Notes: generated by a model not told the origin, from the letters alone. Shown: positions 8,911 to 18,400, counted from the stretch's first letter. The stretch: 64,000 bases of DNA from Sphingobium lactosutens (GCF_013393185.1 NZ_QJQX01000022.1:1-64000); one strand, 5' to 3'. Numbers and translations: made by a program.

Positions 8911-9912
8911 TCAGGCGCTCGCTTTCAGCGCAACTCGCGCGATCATGTCCGATGACGCCAGGTAGAGATGCGCGCCTTTCGGATCGATGCAGATATTGGC
9001 GATCGCCTTGCCGGTGGCGATGATGCCGAGCAGCGCGCCTTGCTCCGCGCAGACATGCACCCCGCCCGGTCCCGTCGCGAAGACATGGCCGTCAGCGGCG
9101 ACCTTGATCCCGTCGGGCAGGCCGGGACGTCCTTCGGCATGGTAAGCGCGCATGTCACGGAATTGCCTCTGTCCGACGGGCAGGCCGCGCGCATCCATAT
9201 CATAAGCGATCACCTCGGGCCGTTCCTCGTCGGACAGGGCGAGGTAGAGCGTGCGGCCGTCCGGCGACAGCGCCACGCCATTGGGGCGGCGATGCTGGCC
9301 GTCGAGCAGCGTGACCTCACCATCGGGCGTCAGCCGGTACAGGCCATTATGATCGAGTTCGCGCAGGGGCGACGTATCGCCATCGGTCAAACCATAGGGC
9401 GGGTCGGTGAAATAGAGGACGCCCGACGGCGCGATGCACAGGTCGTTGGGGCTGTTGAACCTTTTGCCCTGAAAGCGATCGGCCAGGATCGTGCGGCGAC
9501 GGGTACGCCGGTCGATACGCACGATCGCCCGCGTCCCGCTGTCCGCCGCAACCAGAGCGCCTTTGCCGTCGAGCGCCAACCCGTTAAGGCCAGCCTCGCG
9601 CACGCCGGGCGGAACTTTACCCTGATAGCCGGCGGGCGAGAGGAAAGGTTTCGCGTCTTCCCCCTGCTTCCAGCGCCAGGCGATATTGGCGGGCGGGTCG
9701 GTGAAGAGCAGACAGTCCTCCCCCGGCACCCAGACCGGCCCTTCCGCCCAGCGAAAGCCGCTCGCCACTATCTCGATCGCGGCCGACGGGTCGACGATGC
9801 GGTCCAGCGCCGGGTCGATCCGCTCGATCCGGCCGACAGGCGCCGCCATGCCGCGGGCCGACAGCAGCGGCAGGCTCGCAAGCCCGGCAAGGACGGTCCG
9901 CCGATCGGTCAA
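8911..9912 (-). CDS. Tat-exported gluconolactonase (SMP-30 family)
   Basis: 333-residue SMP-30/gluconolactonase/LRE-family protein that should hydrolyse aldonolactones. The proposed TTG start (9910-9912) overlaps the TGA of the upstream oxidoreductase as TTGA and gives TDRRTVLAGLASLPLL, a twin-arginine signal; the in-frame extension further upstream is low-complexity shadow. Family motifs include EGPVW near residue 60, FNSPNDL and TDPPYG in mid-protein, RPNGVALSPD, and LPDGIKV. Coupled translation and a shared Tat signal with the Gfo-type oxidoreductase suggest that both act together in the periplasm, as gluconolactonase does with GFOR in Zymomonas. Confidence 0.85.
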   Translation of the reverse strand: MTDRRTVLAGLASLPLLSARGMAAPVGRIERIDPALDRIVDPSAAIEIVASGFRWAEGPVWVPGEDCLLFTDPPANIAWRWKQGEDAKPFLSPAGYQGKVPPGVREAGLNGLALDGKGALVAADSGTRAIVRIDRRTRRRTILADRFQGKRFNSPNDLCIAPSGVLYFTDPPYGLTDGDTSPLRELDHNGLYRLTPDGEVTLLDGQHRRPNGVALSPDGRTLYLALSDEERPEVIAYDMDARGLPVGQRQFRDMRAYHAEGRPGLPDGIKVAADGHVFATGPGGVHVCAEQGALLGIIATGKAIANICIDPKGAHLYLASSDMIARVALKASA

Positions 9913-11012
9913 ACGCCGATCCTGACAGAGGTCCGCTCGGCAGCGGAGCGATAGATCGCCTCGATCACGCGCAGGTCGGCCAGCCCCTCCTGCCCCGCCA
10001 CGATCGGCGTCCTGTTGTTGAGGATGCATTCGGCCAGATGGTCGAGCTGGCCGGCAAACTGGTTCTTCGCCGGCGCGGGCAAGGTTCGGGGCGCGGTGAC
10101 GCCATCCTTGCGGATCGTCATCGTCTGCCCGCTGTACGGCGTCGCCGGTTCCATATCGATCCAGCCCTCCGTGCCGATGACGCGATAGCCATTATGCGAC
10201 GAGCTATAGCTGGAAATGCAGTTGGCGACGATGCCCGACGGGAAGCGGAGCGTGAAGCTCAGACGGTCCTCCACCGTGCGGAAGCGCGGATCGTTGCGAT
10301 CGGTGGATTCGATCGCGCTGACCTCGACCGGTTCCTCGCCGGTCAGGTAGCGCGCGGCGTTGAGGCTGTAGATGCCGATGTCCATCATCGATCCGCCGCC
10401 GGACAAGGGCCGATCGAGCCGCCACTGGTCCGGCCGGATCGGAAAGCCATGTTCCGCCGTGATGAACCGGGTGGGACCGACATGACCGCCGCGCGCCAGA
10501 TCGATGGCCAGCCGGTTATAAGGCTCGAACCGGGAGCGATAGCCGATCATCAGCTTCTTTCCGGCCTTGCGGCAGGCGGCGATCATCGCCTCGCACTCCG
10601 CCGCCGAAACCGCCATCGGCTTTTCGCACATCACATGCTTGCCGGCCTGCGCGGCGCGGATGCTATATTCGGCGTGCAGGCTGTTGGGCAGCACGACATA
10701 GACCGCGTCGATATCCGGATTGTCGCGGATGCGGTCAAAATCGGCATAGCTGTAGCGATGGGTCGACGGGATACCATATTGCGCGCCATATTGCTCCAGC
10801 TTGGCGGGCGTGCCGCTGACCAGAGCGACCAGCCGGGCATGATCGCAGCCGGCGAAATTGGGCATGATCTGGCGCGTGGCATAGGAGCCGAGGCCGACCA
10901 CCGCATAGCCGATCCTGCGCGAAGGCGCGGTCGCCGCGCGCGCAGCCATACCGGCCAGCATCATGCCAGCGCCAAGGCCGCCCAGCAGTTCACGACGGGA
11001 ACCTGTCGCCAT
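9909..11012 (-). CDS. Glucose-fructose oxidoreductase-like protein (Gfo/Idh/MocA), Tat-exported
   Basis: 367-residue oxidoreductase. The ATG at 11012 is chosen because AAGGAGG lies seven bases upstream and the protein then begins MATGSRRELLGG, a Tat signal. The Rossmann motif VVGLGSYA is near residue 40, CEKPMA (catalytic Lys) at 129-134, and DIGIYSLN (catalytic Tyr) in the second half. The whole protein resembles Zymomonas mobilis GFOR, which carries a tightly bound NADP and oxidises glucose to gluconolactone in the periplasm. The gluconolactonase gene overlaps its stop. A different aldose substrate is possible. Confidence 0.85.
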   Translation of the reverse strand: MATGSRRELLGGLGAGMMLAGMAARAATAPSRRIGYAVVGLGSYATRQIMPNFAGCDHARLVALVSGTPAKLEQYGAQYGIPSTHRYSYADFDRIRDNPDIDAVYVVLPNSLHAEYSIRAAQAGKHVMCEKPMAVSAAECEAMIAACRKAGKKLMIGYRSRFEPYNRLAIDLARGGHVGPTRFITAEHGFPIRPDQWRLDRPLSGGGSMMDIGIYSLNAARYLTGEEPVEVSAIESTDRNDPRFRTVEDRLSFTLRFPSGIVANCISSYSSSHNGYRVIGTEGWIDMEPATPYSGQTMTIRKDGVTAPRTLPAPAKNQFAGQLDHLAECILNNRTPIVAGQEGLADLRVIEAIYRSAAERTSVRIGV

Positions 11013-11052
11013 GCGAACCTCCTTATTTTCTGGCCCGGTTACAGCCGGACGA

Positions 11053-11334
11053 TCAGTCGGCCGCCCGGCCAAGCGCGGGCCGCAGCCACCCCAGATTACG
11101 CGCCGCGATGGCGGCCTGGGTGCGGTTGCGCACGTTCAGCTTGCGCATCAGCGCGGTCATGTGAACCTTCACCGTGGCTTCGGCCATGCCCAGCTCATAG
11201 GCGATCTGCTTGTTGAGCAGCCCCGAATGGACGCAGCGCAGCACCTTCATCTGGGTGGGCGTCAACTGCGGCGGTTGCGGTGCGCGGCGATCCTGATGAT
11301 CGAGAATATCGTGCAAATCCGTTGCGAAGTGCAT
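11053..11334 (-). CDS. Stand-alone LuxR-type HTH protein
   Basis: 93-residue protein that is almost entirely a LuxR/GerE DNA-binding domain (LTPTQMKVLRCVHSGLLNKQIAYELGM, then TVKVHMTALMRKL). There is no receiver or ligand-binding domain, so its input is unclear; it may be constitutively active or form heterodimers. It is read in the same direction as the oxidoreductase 40 bp downstream and divergently from gntP, whose promoter region it shares. It is therefore a candidate regulator of the sugar-acid genes. Confidence 0.75.
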   Translation of the reverse strand: MHFATDLHDILDHQDRRAPQPPQLTPTQMKVLRCVHSGLLNKQIAYELGMAEATVKVHMTALMRKLNVRNRTQAAIAARNLGWLRPALGRAAD

Positions 11335-11644
11335 CCGTCCTCTCCCTGTTCGATCCGATCTGTGTGCGCCAGCAATTGGCCCGCTGGCTGCATCGGAATC
11401 GGTAGCGCTAACGATAAGAGAATCAGTCAGACAGGTTCAAGCGAAAATTGGCCAATTTGAGGATTTTTTCTAGTTCAGGGCAAAATTACGGCTATAACCT
11501 GTCTAACAGATTTTGGGGTCCGGTCGATCGAATCGCCGGATTCGCGCAGAATGAGAAAGGGGAGAGGATGGCGTTACCAGTTCGTCGATCGACTTCGTTT
11601 GTCCGCGGACGGCGACGCCGCGCCGATCATGGGATCAACGCCCG
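11335..11644. promoter_or_regulatory. Divergent control region with nested palindromes
   Basis: The 310-bp gap between the LuxR-type gene and gntP contains a perfect 14-bp palindrome AAATTGGCCAATTT at 11445-11458. A 9-bp perfect inverted repeat flanks it: AGACAGGTT at 11429-11437 and AACCTGTCT at 11496-11504. The stretch is AT-rich compared with its surroundings. No credible gene was found in it. Confidence 0.55.
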
Positions 11645-12991
11645 ATGACTCCGGCGGATTACCGGCTCGTCCTGTCCGCCGTCATCGGCATCGCCCTTTC
11701 CATCGCGCTCATCATCCGGGGCAGGCTCCATCCCTTCGTCGGCCTGCTCTGCGGCGCCTTCACCGTCGGGCTGCTCGCCGGCCTGCCGATGGAGGAAACC
11801 GCCAAGGCCGTGGAAAAGGGCGCGGGCGCGATATTGGGCGGGACCGGCCTGGTCGTGGCGCTGGGCCTTGGCCTTGGCGCGATGCTGCAATTGTCCGACG
11901 GCGCGGGTGGTCTGGCGCGCGCGGCGTTGCGCGTATCGGGCGTGCGTGGCGCGCCCTGGGCCAGCCTCTTCACCGCGATCGTCATCGGCCTGCCGCTCTT
12001 TTTCGAGACTGGGCTGGTGCTGCTGCTGCCGATCGTCGCCTCTGCCGCCGCCGCCCTGCCCGCGGGGCAGAATGGCGACACGGCCAAGCTGCGGCTGATG
12101 CTGCCCGCGCTTTCGGGCCTGTCGGTGGTCCATGCGCTGGTGCCGCCGCATCCGGGGCCGCTGCTGGCGGTCAACGCGCTGGGCGCCAATCTGGGGCTGA
12201 CGCTGGTCTACGGCCTGATCGTCGGCATCCCGACCGCGATCATCGCCGGCCCGCTGCTGGCGCGCTTCACCGCGCCGGGGGTCAAGCTCAGTCCGCCGCT
12301 GCTCGATCCGGTGAAGGTCGATGTGCCCGTCCCCTCGGTCGGCCGGGCGCTGACCGCCGTGCTGCTGCCGGTGGCGCTGATCGCCGCCGGGCAGGCCGTG
12401 GCGCTGATGCCGCCGGCGGTGGCCGCCCATTTCCACTGGCTCGGCTGGGTCAGCGATCCGGTGGTGGCGCTGCTGGTCGCGGTGCTGGTCGCCCTGCCCC
12501 TGCTGTTCGGCCGCCGCATTACCGATCGCAACATCCAGAATGCGATCTGGACCGAGGCGATGACGCCCGCAGGCGGCATCATCCTGGCGATCGGCGCGGG
12601 CGGCGCGCTCAAGCAGGTGCTGGTGACGGCGGGCCTGTCCGACATGCTGGTGCGGATCGCGGACGGCGGGGCGATCTCGCCGCTGCTGCTCGCCTGGGGC
12701 GTGTCGGTCTGCATCCGCCTGGCGACCGGGTCCGCGACGGTAGCGACGATCACCACGGCAGGCGTGATGGAGGGGCTGGTCGCCGCGTCCGGCGTGGAGC
12801 CGGAATGGATGGTGCTGGCCATCGGCGCGGGATCGCTGTTCTTCTCCCACGTCAACGATCCCGGCTTCTGGCTGGTGAAGAGCTATCTGGGCACCGACAT
12901 GCCCGGCACGTTCAAGACCTGGTCGATCATGGAGACGGTGGTCGCCATTGTCGGCCTGCTGCTGGTGCTCATCGCCAGCAGCATCTTCTAA
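11645..12991 (+). CDS. gntP: GntP-family gluconate:H+ symporter
   Basis: 448-residue, very hydrophobic membrane protein of the GntP family, which imports gluconate and related sugar acids. Typical segments are LGLGAMLQLSDGAGGLA near residue 80, GLPLFFETGLVLLLPI near 115-130 and VPPHPGPLLAVNALGAN near 165-180; the last is a family hallmark. It sits between a periplasmic gluconate-producing pair and a FadR-type regulator, with gluconokinase nearby, so gluconate is the likely substrate. The last 11 codons are echoed just after the stop. Confidence 0.9.
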   Translation: MTPADYRLVLSAVIGIALSIALIIRGRLHPFVGLLCGAFTVGLLAGLPMEETAKAVEKGAGAILGGTGLVVALGLGLGAMLQLSDGAGGLARAALRVSGVRGAPWASLFTAIVIGLPLFFETGLVLLLPIVASAAAALPAGQNGDTAKLRLMLPALSGLSVVHALVPPHPGPLLAVNALGANLGLTLVYGLIVGIPTAIIAGPLLARFTAPGVKLSPPLLDPVKVDVPVPSVGRALTAVLLPVALIAAGQAVALMPPAVAAHFHWLGWVSDPVVALLVAVLVALPLLFGRRITDRNIQNAIWTEAMTPAGGIILAIGAGGALKQVLVTAGLSDMLVRIADGGAISPLLLAWGVSVCIRLATGSATVATITTAGVMEGLVAASGVEPEWMVLAIGAGSLFFSHVNDPGFWLVKSYLGTDMPGTFKTWSIMETVVAIVGLLLVLIASSIF

Positions 12992-13032
12992 CCATGGCGC
13001 TGCTGGCACTTGTCGCCAGCAGCCTGTTCTGA
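12957..13032 (+). repeat. Imperfect tandem copy of the gntP 3' end
   Basis: The last codons of gntP encode LLLVLIASSIF-stop. Right after the stop, 12994-13032 can be read as MALLALVASSLF-stop, with strong nucleotide similarity (GTCGCCAGCAGC versus ATCGCCAGCAGC cores). This looks like a diverged tandem duplication of about 36 bp. It is unlikely to be a functional gene. Confidence 0.6.
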
Positions 13033-13074
13033 CTAGGGGATGGTCATGAGTCCGTTCGACAGACAGGTGCCCCG

Positions 13075-13752
13075 ATGAGCCAGGCGCGGCTTTCCGACCA
13101 TGTCTATGCGGCGATCGTCGACATCATCAAGTCCGAGGGGCTGGAGGTCGGCGCGCGCCTGCCGTCGGAGGCACGGCTGGCGGAGATGTTCGGCGTGTCC
13201 CGCGCGATCGTGCGCGAGGCGCTGATGCGACTGGCGTCGGACGGCATCACCGAGGCGCGCCGGGGCGCTGGCTCCTTCGTCAAGAGCCGTCCGTCCGAAC
13301 GGCTGGCGGTGTTCATGCCGTCGACCGAACTGCCGACGACGCTGGGCAGCTATGAGGTGCGCTTCGTGCTGGAGGCGGAGGCGGCCCGGCTCGCGGCGAC
13401 CCGCCGCACCGCGCAGGAAATGGCGCATGTCGAGGAAGGCATGGAGATGCTGCGCGCCGCCCTGCTGTCAAGCGAACCGGCCCATGCCGAGGATATGGAG
13501 CTGCACCGCCGCATTGCCGAGGCGACGGGCAACCCCGCCTTCCTGATCGCCTTCGACGCGCTCCACGCCGATGTCGACAAGATCATGCGCGCCGGGGTCG
13601 ACATCAGCCGCTCGCGCCCGCCGGAGGTGATTGCGACCATGCTGCGCGAGCATGAACAGATCGTCGACGCCATCCGCGCGCAAGACCCCGAAGGCGCGGC
13701 GCTCGCCATGCGCTGGCACTTGTGGGAAGGACGGCGGCGGCTGATGCCTTGA
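13075..13752 (+). CDS. GntR-family regulator, FadR subfamily
   Basis: 225-residue regulator. The N-terminal winged helix (residues ~5-72) has ARLPSEARLAEMFGVSRAIVREAL, and the C-terminal helical FCD ligand-binding domain includes the metal-type residues around ELHRRIAEATGNP. FadR-type regulators near GntP and GntK usually respond to a sugar acid and repress the pathway. It lies 83 bp downstream of gntP on the same strand and probably controls gntP and perhaps the divergent oxidoreductase genes. Confidence 0.85.
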   Translation: MSQARLSDHVYAAIVDIIKSEGLEVGARLPSEARLAEMFGVSRAIVREALMRLASDGITEARRGAGSFVKSRPSERLAVFMPSTELPTTLGSYEVRFVLEAEAARLAATRRTAQEMAHVEEGMEMLRAALLSSEPAHAEDMELHRRIAEATGNPAFLIAFDALHADVDKIMRAGVDISRSRPPEVIATMLREHEQIVDAIRAQDPEGAALAMRWHLWEGRRRLMP

Positions 13753-13856
13753 GCCGCGCGTCTTTGTGGGCAATTGCGACGACGCCTATCCACACAATCC
13801 CGTGAATGGCCGGGTCCAATGCCAGATGAACCGTCGCAACTGGCGGCGACTGGCAG

Positions 13857-14327
13857 ATGGACGAAATTACCTCGCAAACCCTTGCATTTCAGCCGTTCTT
13901 CTACGATCGAAGTCGGATGCTGCCCGCAGATGTCGTCTCCATGATGCTTGATCGCCATGCATCCCTTCTCGCCCGGAGCGGACGCTCTCCAATCAACCTC
14001 GAATATGAGGAGATACAAAAGTGGTGCGAGCAAAATAGGATTTCTGACTCCGAACTGACCGAAGCGATGGCGATAGATGTGGCACGCCGGTATAGTCGGC
14101 ATGAAGTTTCCTACCGGCCTGCCGACTGGATCATGAATAATCTCTTCTTCGCATTGGCCGACGATCCCAAAAGCGGGTTTTCCGAACTGTTCGTGGATAT
14201 CTTCAATGCGTTCGATGCCGGGGAATATGATCGGAGCAAGGATCGGAGTTCGGAACCGAGCGAATTATATACTCGCCCCAGCATCACGCGGATATTGGAA
14301 CGTTTGGATAGCATCCAGAAACGCTGA
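13857..14327 (+). CDS. Hypothetical protein, AT-richer than neighbours
   Basis: 156-residue soluble protein of unknown function, not recognised. It has no signal peptide or membrane segment. Its codon use (AGG, ATA, TAT, GGA) is visibly less GC-biased than surrounding genes. It sits with another small hypothetical gene between gntR and gluconokinase, which suggests a small foreign insertion into the sugar-acid block. Confidence 0.5.
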   Translation: MDEITSQTLAFQPFFYDRSRMLPADVVSMMLDRHASLLARSGRSPINLEYEEIQKWCEQNRISDSELTEAMAIDVARRYSRHEVSYRPADWIMNNLFFALADDPKSGFSELFVDIFNAFDAGEYDRSKDRSSEPSELYTRPSITRILERLDSIQKR

Positions 14328-14361
14328 TCTCGATCATATCGGCTCTTGATCGAACCGATCC

Positions 14362-14547
14362 ATGCGCACGAAACTCGGCATCTGCCTCAAGAAGGCGCGC
14401 TATGACAGTGAGGAGGAGGCGTGGGCGGTAGTCCATCGGGCGGATATCGTGCTGCGTCCCTATCGCTGCGCCCTGTGCCGCAAATTTCATCTGACCAGTC
14501 GCACCAAGGGCATGCGGATACGGCCCCCGCTTAAAGACAGCCCGTGA
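14362..14547 (+). CDS. Small CxxC protein
   Basis: 61-residue basic protein with YRCALCRKFHLTSR near residues 34-47, a zinc-knuckle-like CxxC followed by a conserved-looking KFHLTSRTKG. Similar short proteins occur widely in alphaproteobacteria without a known role. It lies 34 bp after the preceding hypothetical gene on the same strand, so the two may be co-transcribed. Confidence 0.55.
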   Translation: MRTKLGICLKKARYDSEEEAWAVVHRADIVLRPYRCALCRKFHLTSRTKGMRIRPPLKDSP

Positions 14548-14559
14548 CCTGATGGCCAC

Positions 14560-14631
14560 AGGCCGCCCGGAAACATCCTATTTTTCCAACACAGACCGAT
14601 TCACTCTGTCCTATTTCGCACCGGGCGGCCT
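14560..14631. repeat. Long-range inverted repeat, 11-bp arms
   Basis: AGGCCGCCCGG at 14560-14570 and CCGGGCGGCCT at 14621-14631 are perfect inverted copies separated by 50 bp. An inner hairpin (CAGACCGATTCACTCTG) lies between them. It may be a bidirectional terminator for the convergent hypothetical genes and gluconokinase, or the ends of a tiny mobile element. Confidence 0.5.
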
Positions 14632-14723
14632 AATCCGAACGCCTCTTTGAACCGTCCGGCATGCCCCGCCCCTCCGCCTACGCGGGCGCGTACAGTGTGA
14701 ACTTCGGCGGAAAGTCGCGCGTT

Positions 14724-15293
14724 TCAGCGCAACCAGGCGAGCGCACGATCGCGCAGGTCGGTCGGCGGGGCGTCCGTCGTCAGGATCATCGCCCCCTCCT
14801 GCGGCAAGGGCGGCTCAAGCGTCGCCAACTGGCTGTCGAGCAGGCTGGCGGGCATATAATGGCCGGGCCGATTGTTGAGCCGCGCCAGCAACTGGTCCCG
14901 GCTGTTTTCCAGCAGGATGAAGCGCACCGGAACGCCGATCGCCGCGCGCAACCGCTCGCGATAGACGTGGCGCAGCGCCGAGCAGGCCGCGACCGCCACG
15001 CCATGCGCCACGACACTCGTCGCCACCGCCTGCCCCAGCCGGTCGAGCCAGGGCCAGCGATCCTCGTCGGTCAGCGGGCAGCCGCCGCGCATCTTTTCCA
15101 CCGCTTCGGCCGAATGGAAGCTGTCGCCTTCCAGAAAGGGACAGTCGAACGCTTCGGCCAGCAGCGCGCCCAGCGTGGACTTGCCGCAGCCGCTGACGCC
15201 CATGACGATGACCGCCAAAGGCGATGTCAGGGCAGGATCGACAGATGGCGGCAAAACGGCGTCCCTTGCAGGCAGGCGACGCCTGATCGGCAT
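14724..15293 (-). CDS. gntK: Gluconokinase
   Basis: 189-residue P-loop kinase. The Walker A motif GVSGCGKST is at residues 32-40, followed by the gluconokinase signature LEGDSFHS and later RPGHYMPASLLDSQLATLE. It phosphorylates gluconate to 6-phosphogluconate for the Entner-Doudoroff pathway. The N-terminus before LAVIVMGVSG is longer than usual, so the true start may be internal. It is divergent from the beta-helix enzyme at 15424, and their shared 130-bp gap carries a palindromic site. Confidence 0.9.
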   Translation of the reverse strand: MPIRRRLPARDAVLPPSVDPALTSPLAVIVMGVSGCGKSTLGALLAEAFDCPFLEGDSFHSAEAVEKMRGGCPLTDEDRWPWLDRLGQAVATSVVAHGVAVAACSALRHVYRERLRAAIGVPVRFILLENSRDQLLARLNNRPGHYMPASLLDSQLATLEPPLPQEGAMILTTDAPPTDLRDRALAWLR

Positions 15294-15341
15294 CGCGATG
15301 AAGTCCCCCGGCTATACCGACCGATGCAGGTCCATGAAAAC

Positions 15342-15357
15342 TACGACCTTTGTCGCA
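15342..15357. promoter_or_regulatory. Operator-like palindrome, copy 1 (TACGACNNNNGTCGYA)
   Basis: TACGAC, CTTT, GTCGCA lies in the gluconokinase/beta-helix divergent gap. The same site with flanks extending to AAGTGC recurs at 18472-18487 upstream of the TonB receptor. Placement upstream of two genes of the same block supports a shared regulator. Confidence 0.6.
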
Positions 15358-15423
15358 AGTGCCAAGACCCGCCCCCGCCTCTAGCCATGCGACCCAAGGC
15401 GATAATGGCATGGAGAGGCAGCT

Positions 15424-18400
15424 ATGATCGGACGCAGCATGATCGCGGCTTTGCTGGCGGCGACCACCCTTGGAGCGCCGGCCTGGGCCGCCGGCACATC
15501 GGTTTTCCCGGTCGCGCCGGACGAACCCCATGCCGTGACGGTCAAGGCGAAGGGCGACGGAAAGGCGGACGACAGCGCCGCGATCCAACAGGCGCTGGAC
15601 CAGGCCCGCGACAAGACCGGCCATGGCATCGTCTTCCTGCCGTCGGGCACCTACCGCATCACCCGATCGCTGATCGTGCCGGCGGGCGTGCGCGTCTATG
15701 GCGTCGGGCCGACCCGCCCTGTCATTCTGCTTGGCGCGAACACGCCGGGCTTCCAGCAGGGCGTGTCGACCATGGTCATCTTCGCCGGCGGCGACCAGTA
15801 TCAGGTCGGCAAGGTGCCGGTTCCAGTGCCGACCGTCGTGCCGCGCGACAAAGTGGTGCGCGACGCCAATTCGGGCACCTTCTATTCGTCGATGAGCAAT
15901 GTCGACATCGAGATCGGCGCGGGCAATCCGGCGGCGGCGGGCGTGCGCTTCCGCATGGCGCAACATGCGTTCCTCAGCCATATGGAGTTCCGTCTCGGGA
16001 CAGCCTTCGCCGGCGTTTATCAGGCGGGCAACGTTATCGAGAATGTCCATTTCCAGGGCGGCCGCTATGGCATCGTCACGGAAAAGACCTCCCCCGCCTG
16101 GCAGTTCAGCCTTCTCGATTCCACTTTCGACGGACAGCGGGACGCGGCGATCCGCGAGCATGAGGTCGACCTGACGCTGGTCAATGTCGCGATCCGCAAC
16201 ACGCCCGTCGGGATCGAGATCGACCGCGGCTATAGCGACAGCCTCTGGGGCAAGGATGTCCGCTTCGAAAATGTGTCGAAGGCCGGCGTCGTCATCTCGA
16301 ACGAAAAGAATGTCTTCACCCAGGTCGGCTTCGACAATGCGCTTGTCGAGAACAGCCCGGTCTTCGTCCGTTTCCGCGACAGCGGCAAGACCGTGGACGG
16401 CAAGGGGAAAGCCTATAAGGTCGCCAATTTCTCCTACGGCCTCGCCATTCCCGACATGGGCCACACGGGCGAATATAGGACGGAGGCGGACATCCAGTCG
16501 CTGCCTGCCATGCCCGCGCGGCGCGAAGGGGCCATCCGCGACCTGCCGCCGATGCGCGAATGGGTGAATGTCCGCACGCTGGGTGCGATGGGCGACGGCA
16601 AGGCCGACGATACCGCCGCGATCCAGAAGGCGATCGACAGCCACCGCATCCTCTATTTCCCGGTCGGCTTCTACAAGGTGACGGACAGACTGACGCTGCG
16701 CCCCGACAGCGTGCTGATCGGCCTGCATCCCGCCATCACGCAACTCTATATTCCCGATGATAATCCCGCCCATGCCGGCCTCGGCCCGGTGCTGCCGATC
16801 CTCGAAAGCCCCAGGGGCGGCGACAATATCCTGTCGGGCCTTGGCCTGTTCACCGGCCGGATCAACCCGCGCGCCTCCGCCTTGCTGTGGCGATCGGGAG
16901 GAAAGAGCCTGGTCGAGGACGTGAAGATCATGGGCGGCGGCGGCACGCCGACCGCCGATGGCAAGATGCTGGGCGCATTGCGGGTGAACACCGGCGATCC
17001 GGTCACGGACGGACGGCTCGACGCCCAATATCCCAGCATCTGGGTGACGGACGGCGGCGGCGGCACCTTCGCCGACGTGTGGAGTCCCAACAGCTTCGCC
17101 CAGTCGGGCCTGCACATCACCAACACCAGCACGCCCGGCCATGTCTATGAAATGTCGGTCGAACATCATGCCCGCAACGAGATCGTCCTCGACAATGTGC
17201 AGAATTGGGAGTTCCTGGCGCCGCAGACCGAGCAGGAAGTGGATGACGGGCCGGACGCCATCTCGCTCGACATCCGCAATTCGAGCAATCTGCTGTTCGC
17301 CAACTATCATGGCTATCGCGTGACGCGCACCTATGCGCCGGAAAAGAGCGCGGTGAAGCTCACCAATTCGAGCGATATCCGCTTCCGCAACGTCCATATA
17401 AACGCCGAGAGCGGCTATGCCACTTGCGACGACGAAGGATGCGGCACCTTCCTGCGGGCGAGCAAATATCCGTTCGACAATGCGATCGAGGATGTAAGTC
17501 GCAAGCAGTTCGTGCGCGAGCGCGAGTTCGCGAAACTGGATATCGGCGCGGCCGATCGCAAAATCGCACCTGCCTCACCCAGCAGCGCCAGGGTCGAGAA
17601 GCTGGAGGACGGTTTCTGGTCGATCTCCGGCGCGGCGGTGGACGCCAGGGGGGCGCTCTATTTCATCGACCGCCGGTTCCAGCGCATCCATCGCTGGACC
17701 GAAGCGAAGGGACTGGAGATCGTCCGCGACAATGCGCTCGACCCGGTCAATCTGGCGATCGACGGATCGGGTCATTTGCTGGTGCTGTCCTCGCTGGGAT
17801 CGAAGGGCGGCGTCTATTCGGTGGACCCAGAGGGGCCGAAGGACCAGATGACCTTGATCCAGCCGACCCCGGTGCGGACTGGCGGCGCGGCAAAGACGCT
17901 GCTGCCGGTCAACTGGTGGAATAATGGCGAATTCCGCGACCAGCTCGATCACAACACCTACGAGTTCACGACGCTCGCCGAGATGTTCGCGCGCGATGTC
18001 GGCACGCCCAAGGCGAAGGAATATCTCTCGCCCGACGGGAGCCTGTCCCTGCCTGCCTTCCGCACCTGGCAACAGGGGCCGATCGATCACACCGGCTGGC
18101 GCTGGTCCGATGGCCTGAACGCCAATGGCCTCATCGGCGGGAAGGTGGGCGAGCGCCTGTTCGTCACCAACGGGTCGGAGAATGTGACCTATAGCGGCAC
18201 CGTGGGCGCGGGCGGCACGCTGACCAACCTGAAGCGCTTCGCCAATCGCGGCGGCGAGAGCGTCGCGGTCGATGGCCAGGGACGCGTCTATGTCGCGAAC
18301 GGGCAGGTCTTCATCTACAGCCCCGATGGCAAAGAGACGGGACGTATCGATGTGCCCGACCGGCCGTTGCAGATCCTGTTCGGCGGGCCGGACAAGCGCA

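Noticed and set aside
12208-12855. Ser/Thr-rich minus-strand frame inside gntP
   Set aside because: Shadow of a membrane-protein gene; low complexity.
13041-13073. Ten-codon ORF upstream of the FadR-type regulator (ATGAGTCCG to TGA)
   Set aside because: Possible leader peptide, but no pause codons or attenuator structure; too short to support.
14815-17397. 860-codon minus-strand frame opposite the beta-helix enzyme
   Set aside because: Antisense shadow; the gluconokinase in another frame and the beta-helix enzyme account for this DNA.
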